DNA from: Acidimicrobiales bacterium
GTDB lineage: Bacteria > Actinomycetota > Acidimicrobiia > Acidimicrobiales > VFJN01
DNA: 44,602 nt
Assembly: GCA_035316325.1 (NCBI GenBank)
Contig: DATHJB010000111.1
Location: 1-44,602, forward strand
Direction: 5' to 3'
The notes beneath the pieces are model-generated. The model worked only from the letters and a program-made list of their open reading frames with translations. It did no database searches and was not told the origin of the DNA. Position numbers and translations under genes: made by a program. Shown here piece after piece: positions 30,865-38,383 of this stretch (position 1 is its first letter; each line of letters starts with the position of its first letter).

Positions 30865-31579
30865 GACACAGGTGACCGCACAGATGTCGATCTCCCTCGA
30901 CGGGTACTACACCGGGCCCGTCGACAACCGGGATCCCAAGGACATGACCGGCTGGACGCAGGGGCCCGAGGCGCCCGGGTTCTTCCGGGTGACCCGCTGG
31001 GCCGTCAACGCCATGGGTTGGCGGGAGCGGCAGGGCTACGCCGGGGGCGAGCGCTCGGTCAACTCCGAGATCATCGAGGAGACGTTCGCCGCCGCCGGGG
31101 CCTACGTGATGGGCCGGCGCATGTTCGACGCCGGCGAGGTCCCGTGGGGCCCCAACCCGCCGTTCCGGGCGCCGGTCTTCGTCGTGACCCACCGGCCCCG
31201 TGAGGTGCTGCAGCGGGAGGGCGGGACGTCGTTCACGTTCGTGACCGGCGGCGTCGAGGAGGCCGTGGGGTTGGCCCGGAAGGCCGCGGCGGCGGTCGGC
31301 AAGGATGTGGCCGTCGCCGGCGGCGGCACCCTGGTGCGCCAGGTGCTGCGGTTGGGGCTGCTGGAGCAGCTGGAGCTGCACATCGCGCCGGTGGTGCTCG
31401 GCGACGGCCAGCGCCTGTTCGACCCCAGCGTCGATCTGGCCGACGACCAGGGCATCGAGCTGACCCCGACGCGGGTGGTGTCTGACCCCGAGGTCACCCA
31501 CATCCGCTACAGCGTGGGCGCCCGCACCCGGCTGGTGCTGGACGACGACCGCTTCACCGGCTCCGGCCAGGGTGCGTAG
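30863..31579 (+). CDS. RibD C-terminal / dihydrofolate reductase-like protein
   Basis: A 238-aa member of the same fold as the gene at 18682 but a different subfamily. MTQVTAQMSISLDGYYTGP is the typical start; AYVMGRRMFDAGE is the helix after strand B; VAVAGGGTLVRQVLRLGLLEQLELHIAPVVLG (in two parts) is the NADPH-binding region with the L-L-D-E-L-x-L-x-I-x-P-V-x-L-G pattern. The substrate is unknown. ATG 30863 fits family starts; ATG 30884 with AGGTGA upstream is possible. It precedes the YCII/ECF42 pair by nine bases. Confidence 0.87.
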   Translation: MTQVTAQMSISLDGYYTGPVDNRDPKDMTGWTQGPEAPGFFRVTRWAVNAMGWRERQGYAGGERSVNSEIIEETFAAAGAYVMGRRMFDAGEVPWGPNPPFRAPVFVVTHRPREVLQREGGTSFTFVTGGVEEAVGLARKAAAAVGKDVAVAGGGTLVRQVLRLGLLEQLELHIAPVVLGDGQRLFDPSVDLADDQGIELTPTRVVSDPEVTHIRYSVGARTRLVLDDDRFTGSGQGA

Positions 31580-31588
31580 GGTTTCCCG

Positions 31589-31951
31589 ATGAAGTACATG
31601 CTGCTGATCTACGGCAACGAGGAGAACTGGGAGGCGGTGCCGCCCGAGGAGTTCGCCGAGATCGTCCGCCGGACCGATGCCCTCAACCAGGAGCTGTTCG
31701 AGTCGGGTGAGCTGGTCGGCGCCTACGGGGTCGGCGACCAGCTCACCGCCAAGATGGTGCGGGTCGACGAGGGTGTCGTGGCCGTGACCGACGGGCCGTA
31801 CGCCGAGGCCAAGGAGTACCTGGGCAGCTTCACGATCGTCGACTGCGAGAGCCTCGACCGGGCCCTGGAGATCGCGGCCCAGAACCCGTCGTCCCGCTAC
31901 TGGGGCATCGAGGTCCGCCCCCTCATGCACGAAGCGAACCCGGACATGTGA
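31589..31951 (+). CDS. YCII/DGPF-domain protein, ECF42 partner
   Basis: A 120-aa YCII-related protein. MKYMLLIYGNEENWE opens the ferredoxin-like fold and VTDGPYAEAKEYLGSF holds the DGPF-type motif (DGPY here). Genes of this kind are the conserved neighbours of ECF42 sigma factors, and here the ECF42 gene overlaps its stop by four bases (GTGA). TAGGGT lies 6 nt before ATG 31589, a leaderless promoter. Its biochemical role is not known. Confidence 0.9.
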   Translation: MKYMLLIYGNEENWEAVPPEEFAEIVRRTDALNQELFESGELVGAYGVGDQLTAKMVRVDEGVVAVTDGPYAEAKEYLGSFTIVDCESLDRALEIAAQNPSSRYWGIEVRPLMHEANPDM

Positions 31952-33234
31952 GCCCAGCCCCCCACTCCACCGCCGACGGCTGGTCGGAGGTCCGGCGGCT
32001 GGTCCCGGAGGTGCTGGGTTCCCTGGTCCGCCGTTACGGCCACTTCGACGCCTGCGAGGATGCGGTCCAGGAGGCACTCCTGGCCGCGTCCACCCAGTGG
32101 CCCGTCGAGGGTCGCCCCCGCAGCCCCAAGGCCTGGCTCCTCACGGTCGCCCGCCGCCGCCTCACCGACCACCTCCGCTCCGAGGAGTCCCGCCGCCGCC
32201 GTGAGGAGCAGGGCGCGGTCGAGCCCGCCACGCCGGCTGGGCCATCGGGCGACGACACACTCACGCTGCTGTTCCTGTGCTGTCACCCGTCGCTGTCGGC
32301 GCCGTCGCAGCTGGCGCTGACGTTGCGGGCGGTGGCGGGGCTCACGACCGCCGAGATCGCCCGGGCGTTCCTGGTGCCGGAGGCAACGATGGCCCAGCGG
32401 ATCAGCCGCGCCAAGCAGCGCATCAAGGCGGCCGGCGCCACGTTCCGCCTGCCGCCCGAGCCCGACCGGACCGAGCGCCTGCAGGTCGTCCTCCAGGTGC
32501 TCTACCTCCTGTTCAACGAGGGCTACACCGCGACCTCCGGGCCCGACCTGCTGCGCCCCGACCTGACCGCCGAGGCGATCCGCCTGGCCCGGGCCCTGCT
32601 CCGCCTGGTGCCCGACGACGGCGAAGTGGCCGGCCTCCTGGCACTCATGCTCCTGACCGACGCCCGCCGGCCGGCCCGCACCGACGCCGACGGCGCCCTC
32701 GTGCCGCTGGCCGAGCAGGACCGGGGATCGTGGGATCACGACGCCGTCGCCGAGGGCGTCGCGCTGGTCACCGGGTCGCTGGCCAGCAAGCCGGTCGGGC
32801 CCTACCAACTGCAGGCGGCGATCGCCGCGGTGCACGACGAGGCGCCCCGGGCCGAGGACACCGACTGGCCCCAGATCCTGGCGCTCTACGGTCTGCTGGA
32901 GCGCGTGGCGCCCAGCCCGATGGTCACGCTCAACCGGGCCGTGGCGATCGCCATGGTGCAAGGCCCCGAGGCAGGTCTCGACCTCGTCGCCACCGTCGAC
33001 GTCGACTCCCACCACGTGGCCTCGGTCCGTGCCCACCTCCTGGAGATGCAAGGCGACCTCGACGCCGCCCGCGCCGCGTACCGCCACGCCGCCCGCCTCA
33101 CCACCAGCATCCCGGAACACCGCCACCTCGTGTCCCGCGCCACACACCTCGGCCTCGGCGATCGATCGGGCCCACAGAAAGGTGAGGAGGGGTGCATGTG
33201 TTCGTGTGTGGTGGATGGTCGGAAGTGGACCTGA
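31948..33234 (+). CDS. ECF42 family sigma factor with TPR-like C-terminal extension
   Basis: A 428-aa sigma factor. Region 2 is at about residues 12-80 ([40 protein letters not shown]), region 4 near 105-160 ([20 protein letters not shown], then [14 protein letters not shown]). The rest is the large helical ECF42 extension ([52 protein letters not shown]), which replaces an anti-sigma factor in this group. The start is GTG 31948, overlapping the YCII stop. The last 20 residues ([17 protein letters not shown]) are Cys-rich and unlike the family. Confidence 0.92.
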   Translation: MSPAPHSTADGWSEVRRLVPEVLGSLVRRYGHFDACEDAVQEALLAASTQWPVEGRPRSPKAWLLTVARRRLTDHLRSEESRRRREEQGAVEPATPAGPSGDDTLTLLFLCCHPSLSAPSQLALTLRAVAGLTTAEIARAFLVPEATMAQRISRAKQRIKAAGATFRLPPEPDRTERLQVVLQVLYLLFNEGYTATSGPDLLRPDLTAEAIRLARALLRLVPDDGEVAGLLALMLLTDARRPARTDADGALVPLAEQDRGSWDHDAVAEGVALVTGSLASKPVGPYQLQAAIAAVHDEAPRAEDTDWPQILALYGLLERVAPSPMVTLNRAVAIAMVQGPEAGLDLVATVDVDSHHVASVRAHLLEMQGDLDAARAAYRHAARLTTSIPEHRHLVSRATHLGLGDRSGPQKGEEGCMCSCVVDGRKWT

Positions 33235-33263
33235 GGGCCGCCGGGCGCAGGTACCCTTCCGCC

Positions 33264-33866
33264 GTGACCTCGATGCATCCGATCCTCCCGACGGCACAGT
33301 CCACCTCGATCGTCAGCCCGACGCACGAGATCTTCAACCGCCTGTTGCGGGAGCGGATCATCTTCCTGGGTACCGAGGTCGACGACGACATCGCCAACGT
33401 CATCTGCGCCCAGCTGCTCCACCTCGCCGGCGAGGATCCGGACCAGGACCTGTGGCTCTACATCAACAGCCCTGGCGGCTCGGTGACCGCCGGCATGGCC
33501 ATCTACGACACCATGCAGTTCATCGAGCCCGACGTGGCCACCGTGTGCATGGGCCTCGGCGCCTCGATGGGCCAGTTCCTGCTGTGCGCCGGCGCACCCG
33601 ACAAGCGCTACGCCCTGCCGCACGCCCGCATCATGATGCACCAGCCCTCCGGCGGCATCCGGGGCCAGGCGGCCGACATCGCCATCCAGGCCGAGCAGCT
33701 CATGTACGTCAAGCAGCTGATGGCCGAGCGCATCGCCTTCCACACGGGCCAGACGGTCGACCAGGTGTCCGAGGACTCCGAGCGTGACCGCTGGTTCACC
33801 GCCGAGCAGGCGAAGGACTACGGCATCATCGACCACGTCATCGTGAAGCGTGGAGAGATGCGGTAG
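33264..33866 (+). CDS. clpP: ATP-dependent Clp protease proteolytic subunit
   Basis: A 200-aa ClpP. The catalytic Ser is in [12 protein letters not shown] (about residue 96), His in [11 protein letters not shown] (about 121), and the [18 protein letters not shown] handle region is intact. It forms the degradation chamber fed by ClpX or ClpC, including tmRNA-tagged proteins. GTG 33264 is chosen because TACCCT lies 6 nt upstream (leaderless) and gives a normal family length; a longer form from 33192 would overlap the ECF42 end. It is monocistronic: no second clpP or clpX is in the window, so any partner is elsewhere. Confidence 0.95.
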   Translation: MTSMHPILPTAQSTSIVSPTHEIFNRLLRERIIFLGTEVDDDIANVICAQLLHLAGEDPDQDLWLYINSPGGSVTAGMAIYDTMQFIEPDVATVCMGLGASMGQFLLCAGAPDKRYALPHARIMMHQPSGGIRGQAADIAIQAEQLMYVKQLMAERIAFHTGQTVDQVSEDSERDRWFTAEQAKDYGIIDHVIVKRGEMR

Positions 33867-33882
33867 GCCGAGCGCCTACCGC
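33860..33882. terminator. Hairpin overlapping the clpP stop
   Basis: GCGGTAGGC (33860-33868) pairs with GCCTACCGC (33874-33882) around CGAGC. The stem contains the clpP stop codon and lies before the convergent gene ending at 33895, so it probably terminates both. Confidence 0.65.
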
Positions 33883-33894
33883 ACCTCCCTCAGG

Positions 33895-34227
33895 TCACGG
33901 CGCGGGCTCGGCGGGCGGAGGAGCGGCCTCGGCCTCGTCGGCCGGCGCTGCCTCGGCGGTCGGGGCGTCCGCATCGCCATCGGCGTCGGAGCCGCCGCTG
34001 TCGGCGATCTTGTGGACCGCGCTCTTGGTGGCTTCCTGGGCCTTGTCGATCTTCTCGGTGAAGCGGCCCTTGGTGACCTTCTCGTCGATGAACTCGCCGG
34101 TCTTGTCGACGGCGCCGTGGATCTTCTCCTCGTTGTCGCCGACGAAACCCGCGACCTTGTCCTTGATGTCGATCGCGAGGTCCTTCGCCTTGTCGATGAT
34201 CGTCGGCTTGTCGTCTTCGGTGGTCAT
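33895..34227 (-). CDS. MT0933-like antitoxin family protein
   Basis: A 110-aa very hydrophilic protein. Lys/Asp-rich amphipathic repeats (AKDLAIDIKDKVAGFVGDNE; IHGAVDKTGEFIDEKVTKG; FTEKIDKAQEATKSAV) match the MT0933/Rv0909 antitoxin family, followed by an Ala/Pro/Glu-rich disordered tail. AAGGAGA lies upstream of ATG 34227, which overlaps the rpe stop (ATGA). No toxin gene is adjacent, so it may have another role, such as a stress-protective hydrophilic protein. Confidence 0.75.
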   Translation of the reverse strand: MTTEDDKPTIIDKAKDLAIDIKDKVAGFVGDNEEKIHGAVDKTGEFIDEKVTKGRFTEKIDKAQEATKSAVHKIADSGGSDADGDADAPTAEAAPADEAEAAPPPAEPAP

Positions 34228-34946
34228 GCAGGTTCTCCTTCTGGGGGTCGCGCCGCCGAGGTGCCCAGCGAGCGCAGCTCGCCGACGGCGTGCTCGAGGC
34301 CGGCGGTGTCGCGGAACAGCGACGAGCCGGCCACCAGCACGTTCGCTCCGGCGGCGGCCGCGCCGGACACCGTCTTGGGTCCGATGCCGCCGTCGACCTC
34401 GACGTCGCAGTCGAAGCCGCCGTCGAGCACGAGCCGGCGTACGGCGCTGATCTTTGGTTCCATCGTCGCGATGTAGGCCTGCCCGCCGAAGCCAGGGTTA
34501 ACCGTCATCACCAGCACCATCGCGCAGAGGTCCAGCACGTGGGCCACGGCCGAGGGGGGAGTGGCCGGGTTGATGGCGACCGCGGCCGCGGCGCCGAGCT
34601 CGCCCACCCGCCCCAGCGTGCGGTGCAGGTGGCGGGTCGACTCGGCGTGGACGATCAGCAGCGAGCAGCCGGCCTCGACGTAGCGGGGCAGCAGCAGGTC
34701 GGGGTCTTCGACCATGAGGTGCGCCTCGAACGGGACCGATGCATGGGGCCGGCACGCCGCGATCACGTCGGGGCCGAAGGTGAGGTTGGGGACGAAGCGC
34801 CCGTCCATCACGTCCCACTGGATGCGGTCGACACCCGCCTTCTCCAGGGCCGTCACCTCGTCGCCGAGTCGGGCGAAGTCGGCGGGCAGGACCGAGGGGA
34901 CGATCTCGATCGGACGGTTCGTACCGGGGCGGGCAGAGGGGACCAC
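34224..34946 (-). CDS. rpe: Ribulose-phosphate 3-epimerase
   Basis: A 240-aa TIM-barrel enzyme interconverting ribulose- and xylulose-5-phosphate in the pentose phosphate pathway. IVPSVLPADFARLGDEV, the metal-binding His/Asp in IQWDVMDGRFVPNLTFGP and in FEAHLMVEDP, MTVNPGFGGQAYIATMEPKI and DVEVDGGIGPKT are all conserved. The usual first metal His after WDVMDG is slightly shifted in context: hydrophobic IQWDVMD replaces LHVDVMD. The start is GTG 34946, with TAGGAT 7 nt upstream; ATG 34955 lies inside that -10 box and is rejected. Confidence 0.94.
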   Translation of the reverse strand: MVPSARPGTNRPIEIVPSVLPADFARLGDEVTALEKAGVDRIQWDVMDGRFVPNLTFGPDVIAACRPHASVPFEAHLMVEDPDLLLPRYVEAGCSLLIVHAESTRHLHRTLGRVGELGAAAAVAINPATPPSAVAHVLDLCAMVLVMTVNPGFGGQAYIATMEPKISAVRRLVLDGGFDCDVEVDGGIGPKTVSGAAAAGANVLVAGSSLFRDTAGLEHAVGELRSLGTSAARPPEGEPA

Positions 34947-35001
34947 GGCTTTCATCCTACGGGCGCAGCACCCACCGATCGGGGCCACTACTGTCGCACG
35001 G
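34947..35001. promoter_or_regulatory. Divergent leaderless promoters of rpe and the DedA gene
   Basis: TAGGAT (minus strand, 34959-34954) lies 7 nt before the rpe GTG; TACTGT (plus, 34989-34994) lies 7 nt before the DedA ATG at 35002. Only 55 bases separate the two start codons, so the -35 regions must overlap. Confidence 0.55.
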
Positions 35002-35736
35002 ATGCTCAGTGCACTGCTCGCCGTCGGGGGTGGCTTTCTCGACCCCGAAAACCTGGTCGACAAGGGCGGCCTGGTGCTGATCTTCGCGATCATCTTCGCC
35101 GAGTCGGGGTTGCTGATCGGCTTCTTCCTGCCCGGCGACTCGCTGCTGTTCACCGCCGGGTTCTTCGCCTCCGGGCCGTCGAGCGTCGACGAGGCGCTGC
35201 ACCTCCCGCTGGGGTGGCTGCTGCTCGGCTGCTTCCTGGCTGCGGTGGCCGGCGACCAGGTGGGCTACGTGTTCGGCAACCGGGTGGGCCCCGCGCTGTT
35301 CAAGCGGCCCGACTCCCGGTTCTTCAAGCAGGAGAACGTGGCGAAGGCCCAGGCGTTCTTCGACAAGCACGGCGCCAAGACCATCGTGCTGGCCCGCTTC
35401 GTGCCGATCGTCCGCACGTTCACGCCGGTGATCGCCGGCGTGTCGAAGATGAAGTACCGCACGTTCGTCACGTTCAACGTGATCGGCGGCCTGCTGTGGG
35501 CGGTCGGCGTGACGCTGCTCGGCTTCTTCCTCGGCCAGATCGACTTCGTGGAGGCCAACCTCGAGATCGCCATCCTCGCCGTGGTGGCCATCTCGGTGCT
35601 GCCGATCGCGCTGGAGCTGTGGAAGGCCCGCAAGGAGCGCAAGCACGTAGGGCTCGACATCGCCCACGACCTGCTCGACCCGGACCTCGACGACATGGCC
35701 CGCGAGGCCGTGCGCCCCGACGGCCACGTCGACTGA
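35002..35736 (+). CDS. DedA family membrane protein
   Basis: A 244-aa SNARE-associated/VTT-domain membrane protein. The first re-entrant motif is FAESGLLIGFFLPGDSLLF, the second FVPIVRTFTPVIAGVSKM with the essential Arg pair, and GDQVGYVFGNRVGP lies between. About five hydrophobic segments are visible. DedA proteins act in membrane homeostasis; some flip undecaprenyl phosphate or phospholipids. The C-terminus is charged and cytoplasmic. Transcription starts at or next to ATG 35002 (TACTGT 7 nt before). Divergent from rpe, convergent with the CBS gene at 8 bases. Confidence 0.92.
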   Translation: MLSALLAVGGGFLDPENLVDKGGLVLIFAIIFAESGLLIGFFLPGDSLLFTAGFFASGPSSVDEALHLPLGWLLLGCFLAAVAGDQVGYVFGNRVGPALFKRPDSRFFKQENVAKAQAFFDKHGAKTIVLARFVPIVRTFTPVIAGVSKMKYRTFVTFNVIGGLLWAVGVTLLGFFLGQIDFVEANLEIAILAVVAISVLPIALELWKARKERKHVGLDIAHDLLDPDLDDMAREAVRPDGHVD

Positions 35737-35744
35737 AGTCCAGG

Positions 35745-36164
35745 TCAGATGTTCGGGGGTGCCGCCGAGATGTCGGCCAGCGGCGACTTGGGGTCGTCGG
35801 CCACCGCCAGGTCGCCGATCGACACGATGCCGACCAGCCGGCTGTCCTCGATCACCGGCAGCCGCCGCAGGGCGTGCTGGCGCATGATCTCGGCCGCCTG
35901 GGTGGTGGGGTCGTCGGCGCCGACTGTCTGGATGGCGGCGCTGCACACCTCGCCGGTGGACGTCGCCGCGGGGTGACGACCGGCGGCGACGGCCCGCACG
36001 ACGATGTCACGGTCGGTCAGGATCCCCCGCAGCACGCCGTCCTCGGTCACCAGGACGTCGCCGATGTCGTGCTCGCGCATCACCTGCGCCGCCGCCTCGA
36101 TGGTGGTCCGGGCGTCGACCGTCAGAGGGCTCGGCATCATCACGTCTCGCACTGTGTCTGCCAT
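35745..36164 (-). CDS. Tandem CBS-domain protein
   Basis: A 139-aa protein made of two CBS domains (about 8-62 and 73-130): TVRDVMMPSPLTVDARTTIE with DVLVTEDGVLRGILTDRDIV, then AAEIMRQHALRRLPVIEDS with LVGIVSIGDLAV. Such pairs bind adenine nucleotides and serve as energy or stress sensors. It follows the sigma factor gene on the same strand by 39 bases and is probably co-transcribed with it, placing it at the edge of the stress island. Confidence 0.9.
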   Translation of the reverse strand: MADTVRDVMMPSPLTVDARTTIEAAAQVMREHDIGDVLVTEDGVLRGILTDRDIVVRAVAAGRHPAATSTGEVCSAAIQTVGADDPTTQAAEIMRQHALRRLPVIEDSRLVGIVSIGDLAVADDPKSPLADISAAPPNI

Positions 36165-36203
36165 GCTCGGTGGCTTCCCCCGGAGCCGCCGCCCAAACGC
36201 CGG

Positions 36204-37082
36204 TCAGACGCCGACGATGTGCTTGCGCAGCCGCCGGATGGCCCGGGCCAGCAGCCGCGACACCTGCATCTGGCTGCAACCGAGCTGCTCGGCGATCTCG
36301 GTCTGCGTGTGCTCCTCGACGAAGTAGAGGCGCAGCAGTTCGCGGTCGTCCTCGGAGAGCAGGCCCAGGGTCTGGCTGAGGGCGGTGCGGTTCTCTATCC
36401 ACGAGAAGCCGGCGTCGGGCTTGCCCACCACCTGCTCGGTCTGGAGCTGGCTGACGGGGTCGACGGCGTCGAGCGAGCTGGGCGAGCGGGCTCCCTCGGC
36501 GGTGAGCACCTCGAGCACCTCGCTCTCCTCCGCGCCGATGAAGTCGGCCACCTCGGCGTGCGACGGCTCGCGCCCGAAGTCGTGGGTGAGCAGCTCGCGG
36601 GCCTCGCGCATGGGGCTGGCCATCTCGTGGACCCGCCGCGGCACCCGGATCGACCAGCCGGTGTCGCGGAAGTGCCGGCGGATCATGCCGGTCATCGTCG
36701 GGCGGGCGAACGCCAGGAACGGGAGCCGACGCTCCGGGTCGAAGCGCTTGAGCGCCAGCAGCATGGCCTCGAGGGCGATCTGGGTGAGGTCCTCCAGCGG
36801 CTCGCCCCGGCGGTAGTGGCGGCGGGCCTGCGACTCGGCGTGCGGCCGGTAGTGGTCGACGAGCGTCGCCAGCGCCGCCTCGTCGCGGCGCCGGTCGTAG
36901 CGGACGTGGTCGGTCCACAGCTCCGGCTCGACCGCGGGGCGGACGTCGGCGCCGGCGAGGTGCCGGTGGGGCACGGGGTCGCGCGGCAGGGTGGCGGCCG
37001 CGAGCGCGGCGTCGCTGGCAGCACGCAGCCGAGCCAGCGTTTGCCGGCACTGCGTCTGGTGACGCGACGCCTTTCTTCCCAT
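36204..37082 (-). CDS. SigB/SigF-type RNA polymerase sigma factor
   Basis: A 292-aa alternative sigma factor. Region 2 is about residues 68-140 (EPLEDLTQIALEAMLLALKRFDP; FARPTMTGMIRRHFRDTGW), region 3 about 145-215 (VPRRVHEMASPMREARELL), region 4 about 235-290 (LSEDDRELLRLYFVEEHTQTEIAEQLG split over helices). The order and the RRHFRD motif are typical of SigB/F factors controlled by RsbW-like partner switching. The N-terminal 60 residues are an unusual Ala/Arg/His-rich extension. GGGGAG lies 11 nt before ATG 37082. It is divergent from the 37131 gene and, with the ATPase at 37564 and STAS protein at 37986, makes a first stress module. Confidence 0.92.
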   Translation of the reverse strand: MGRKASRHQTQCRQTLARLRAASDAALAAATLPRDPVPHRHLAGADVRPAVEPELWTDHVRYDRRRDEAALATLVDHYRPHAESQARRHYRRGEPLEDLTQIALEAMLLALKRFDPERRLPFLAFARPTMTGMIRRHFRDTGWSIRVPRRVHEMASPMREARELLTHDFGREPSHAEVADFIGAEESEVLEVLTAEGARSPSSLDAVDPVSQLQTEQVVGKPDAGFSWIENRTALSQTLGLLSEDDRELLRLYFVEEHTQTEIAEQLGCSQMQVSRLLARAIRRLRKHIVGV

Positions 37083-37130
37083 TTCCGATGTATCTCCCCG
37101 TAGGTCATGTCGGGTATACCTCTTGCGCCG

Positions 37131-37493
37131 ATGGCTGACGACTGGACGGAAGACCCGAGCGATGCCGGGCTGCTCGACGCGGCGCGGCAGGAGATGGATC
37201 GGGCGGCGGGCGACCTCGAGCGGGTGGTGCGGCTGCTCGACGAGCGCATCGAGCGGGTGGAGTGGCTGGAGACGTTGGTGGACGAGTTGCTGGAGCTCGT
37301 GGACGCGCCGGCGCTGGTGGTCGACGCCGACGGGTGCATCCTGGCGGTGAGCCGGGGCGCCGAGGCCGACCTGCCCGGTGCCAAGGGGGCGCTCGGCAAG
37401 CCGGCGTCGTCGGTGCTGCCCGACCCGCTGGGCGACGACGTGACGACGGTGTCATTGCCCGGAGCGGCGACCCTGGTGGTGCTCTCCCCGTGA
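37131..37493 (+). CDS. Small coiled-coil plus PAS-like protein
   Basis: A 120-aa protein. Residues about 12-55 are a charged heptad-like helix (LDAARQEMDRAAGDLERVVR; RIERVEWLETLVDELLE), followed by LVDAPALVVDADGCILAVSRGAEADL, which resembles the opening strands of a PAS domain, then a short beta-rich end. It is too short for a complete PAS domain. ATG 37131 follows TATACC by 10 nt. It precedes the RsbW-like gene by 70 bases on the same strand, suggesting a sensory or adaptor role in the same switch. Function is inference. Confidence 0.7.
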   Translation: MADDWTEDPSDAGLLDAARQEMDRAAGDLERVVRLLDERIERVEWLETLVDELLELVDAPALVVDADGCILAVSRGAEADLPGAKGALGKPASSVLPDPLGDDVTTVSLPGAATLVVLSP

Positions 37494-37563
37494 GGCCGAC
37501 GTGCAGTGCGACGTGTGTGGCGCGGGATCGCCGGGTAGCCAACCCGCGTCGAGGGAGCTGAGT

Positions 37564-37959
37564 GTGGACGATCTACTGCCGAGCCCCATCGTGCTGGAGC
37601 TGCCGGGCGACAGCCGCTTCATGCGCCTGGCCCGCCTCCTGGCCAGCGGGGTGGCCACGGCCTGTGGCCTCCCGCTCGAGGAGGTCGAGGACTTCCGGGT
37701 GGTGGTCGACGAGGTGTGCGCCACGCTGATCGAGGCCGGGGGCGGCAACCCCATCCGGGTCTCGTTCACGATCCGGGGCACCCTGCTGTGCGTGGAGGGC
37801 ACCACCCGCGACCGGGGCATCGGCGGCCCCGACGCCGACCGGCTGGCGCTCAGCTACCAGATCCTCGACGTGGTCACCGAGTCGCACGAGTTCGCCCGCG
37901 ACGACGGCGAGGTGGTGTTCACCGCCGCCACCCGCCTGCGGGGCAGCGGCGTCGGCTAG
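37564..37959 (+). CDS. RsbW-like anti-sigma factor (GHKL ATPase)
   Basis: A 131-aa ATPase-fold protein. Weak but recognisable features: RFMRLARLLASGVATACGLPLEEVEDFRVVVDEVCATLIEAG (in the N-box place, D-E-x-C rather than E-x-x-x-N, so catalytic Asn is not obvious), then FTIRGTLLCVEG and DRLALSYQILDVVTESHEF. This is the pattern of anti-sigma kinases such as RsbW, in a diverged form. GTG 37564 has GGGAG 7 nt upstream; a longer form from 37501 is less likely. It converges on the STAS gene and faces away from the sigma gene. Confidence 0.75.
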   Translation: MDDLLPSPIVLELPGDSRFMRLARLLASGVATACGLPLEEVEDFRVVVDEVCATLIEAGGGNPIRVSFTIRGTLLCVEGTTRDRGIGGPDADRLALSYQILDVVTESHEFARDDGEVVFTAATRLRGSGVG

Positions 37960-37985
37960 GTGGCGAGGCCGCCCGAGCGACCGGG

Positions 37986-38336
37986 CTACTGGCCGCTGGG
38001 GGCCGGGAGCAGCTCTTCGGCCAGGCCGGCGATCTCGATGACCCGCCCGACCGACGGCGACACGCTGACCAGGCGGAACTTGGCGCCGGTGCGCATCGCC
38101 TCTGCCCGGGCGAGCAGCACGGCCCGCAGGCCCGCCGAGTCGGCGAACGTGAGGCTCTCGGCGTCGATCTCGACGATCTCCGCCGAATCCGACAGCGCCT
38201 GCTGCACCTCGGCGGTGAGCCGGTCGGTGCCGTGGAGGTCGAGCTCGCCCACCAGCTTCACGACGGTGCGGTTGCCGTCGCGGCTGCTCGACACGAACAG
38301 CACCTGGTCGGTCGTCGGCTCGTTCCCCGGGGACAT
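37986..38336 (-). CDS. STAS-domain anti-sigma factor antagonist (RsbV-like)
   Basis: A 116-aa protein with one STAS domain: TVVKLVGELDLHGTDRLTAE, IVEIDAESLTFADSAGLRAV and LVSVSPSVGRVIEIAGL. The Ser in ADSAGL is the expected phosphorylation site of RsbW-type kinases; the unphosphorylated form would bind the anti-sigma factor and release sigma. It converges with the RsbW-like gene at 27 bases. It is the only free-standing RsbV-type antagonist in the window, while two sigma/anti-sigma pairs are present. Confidence 0.9.
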   Translation of the reverse strand: MSPGNEPTTDQVLFVSSSRDGNRTVVKLVGELDLHGTDRLTAEVQQALSDSAEIVEIDAESLTFADSAGLRAVLLARAEAMRTGAKFRLVSVSPSVGRVIEIAGLAEELLPAPSGQ

Positions 38337-38383
38337 CTCCGACAGTCTGGCACTTCCGGCCTCGGAGGGTGCGCGGCCGGCGT

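Noticed and set aside
37112-37117. GGGTAT as a SigB/F-type -10 (self-regulated promoter of the stress island)
   Set aside because: No convincing GTTT-type -35 at 14-17 nt upstream; the region also fits an ordinary TATACC -10.
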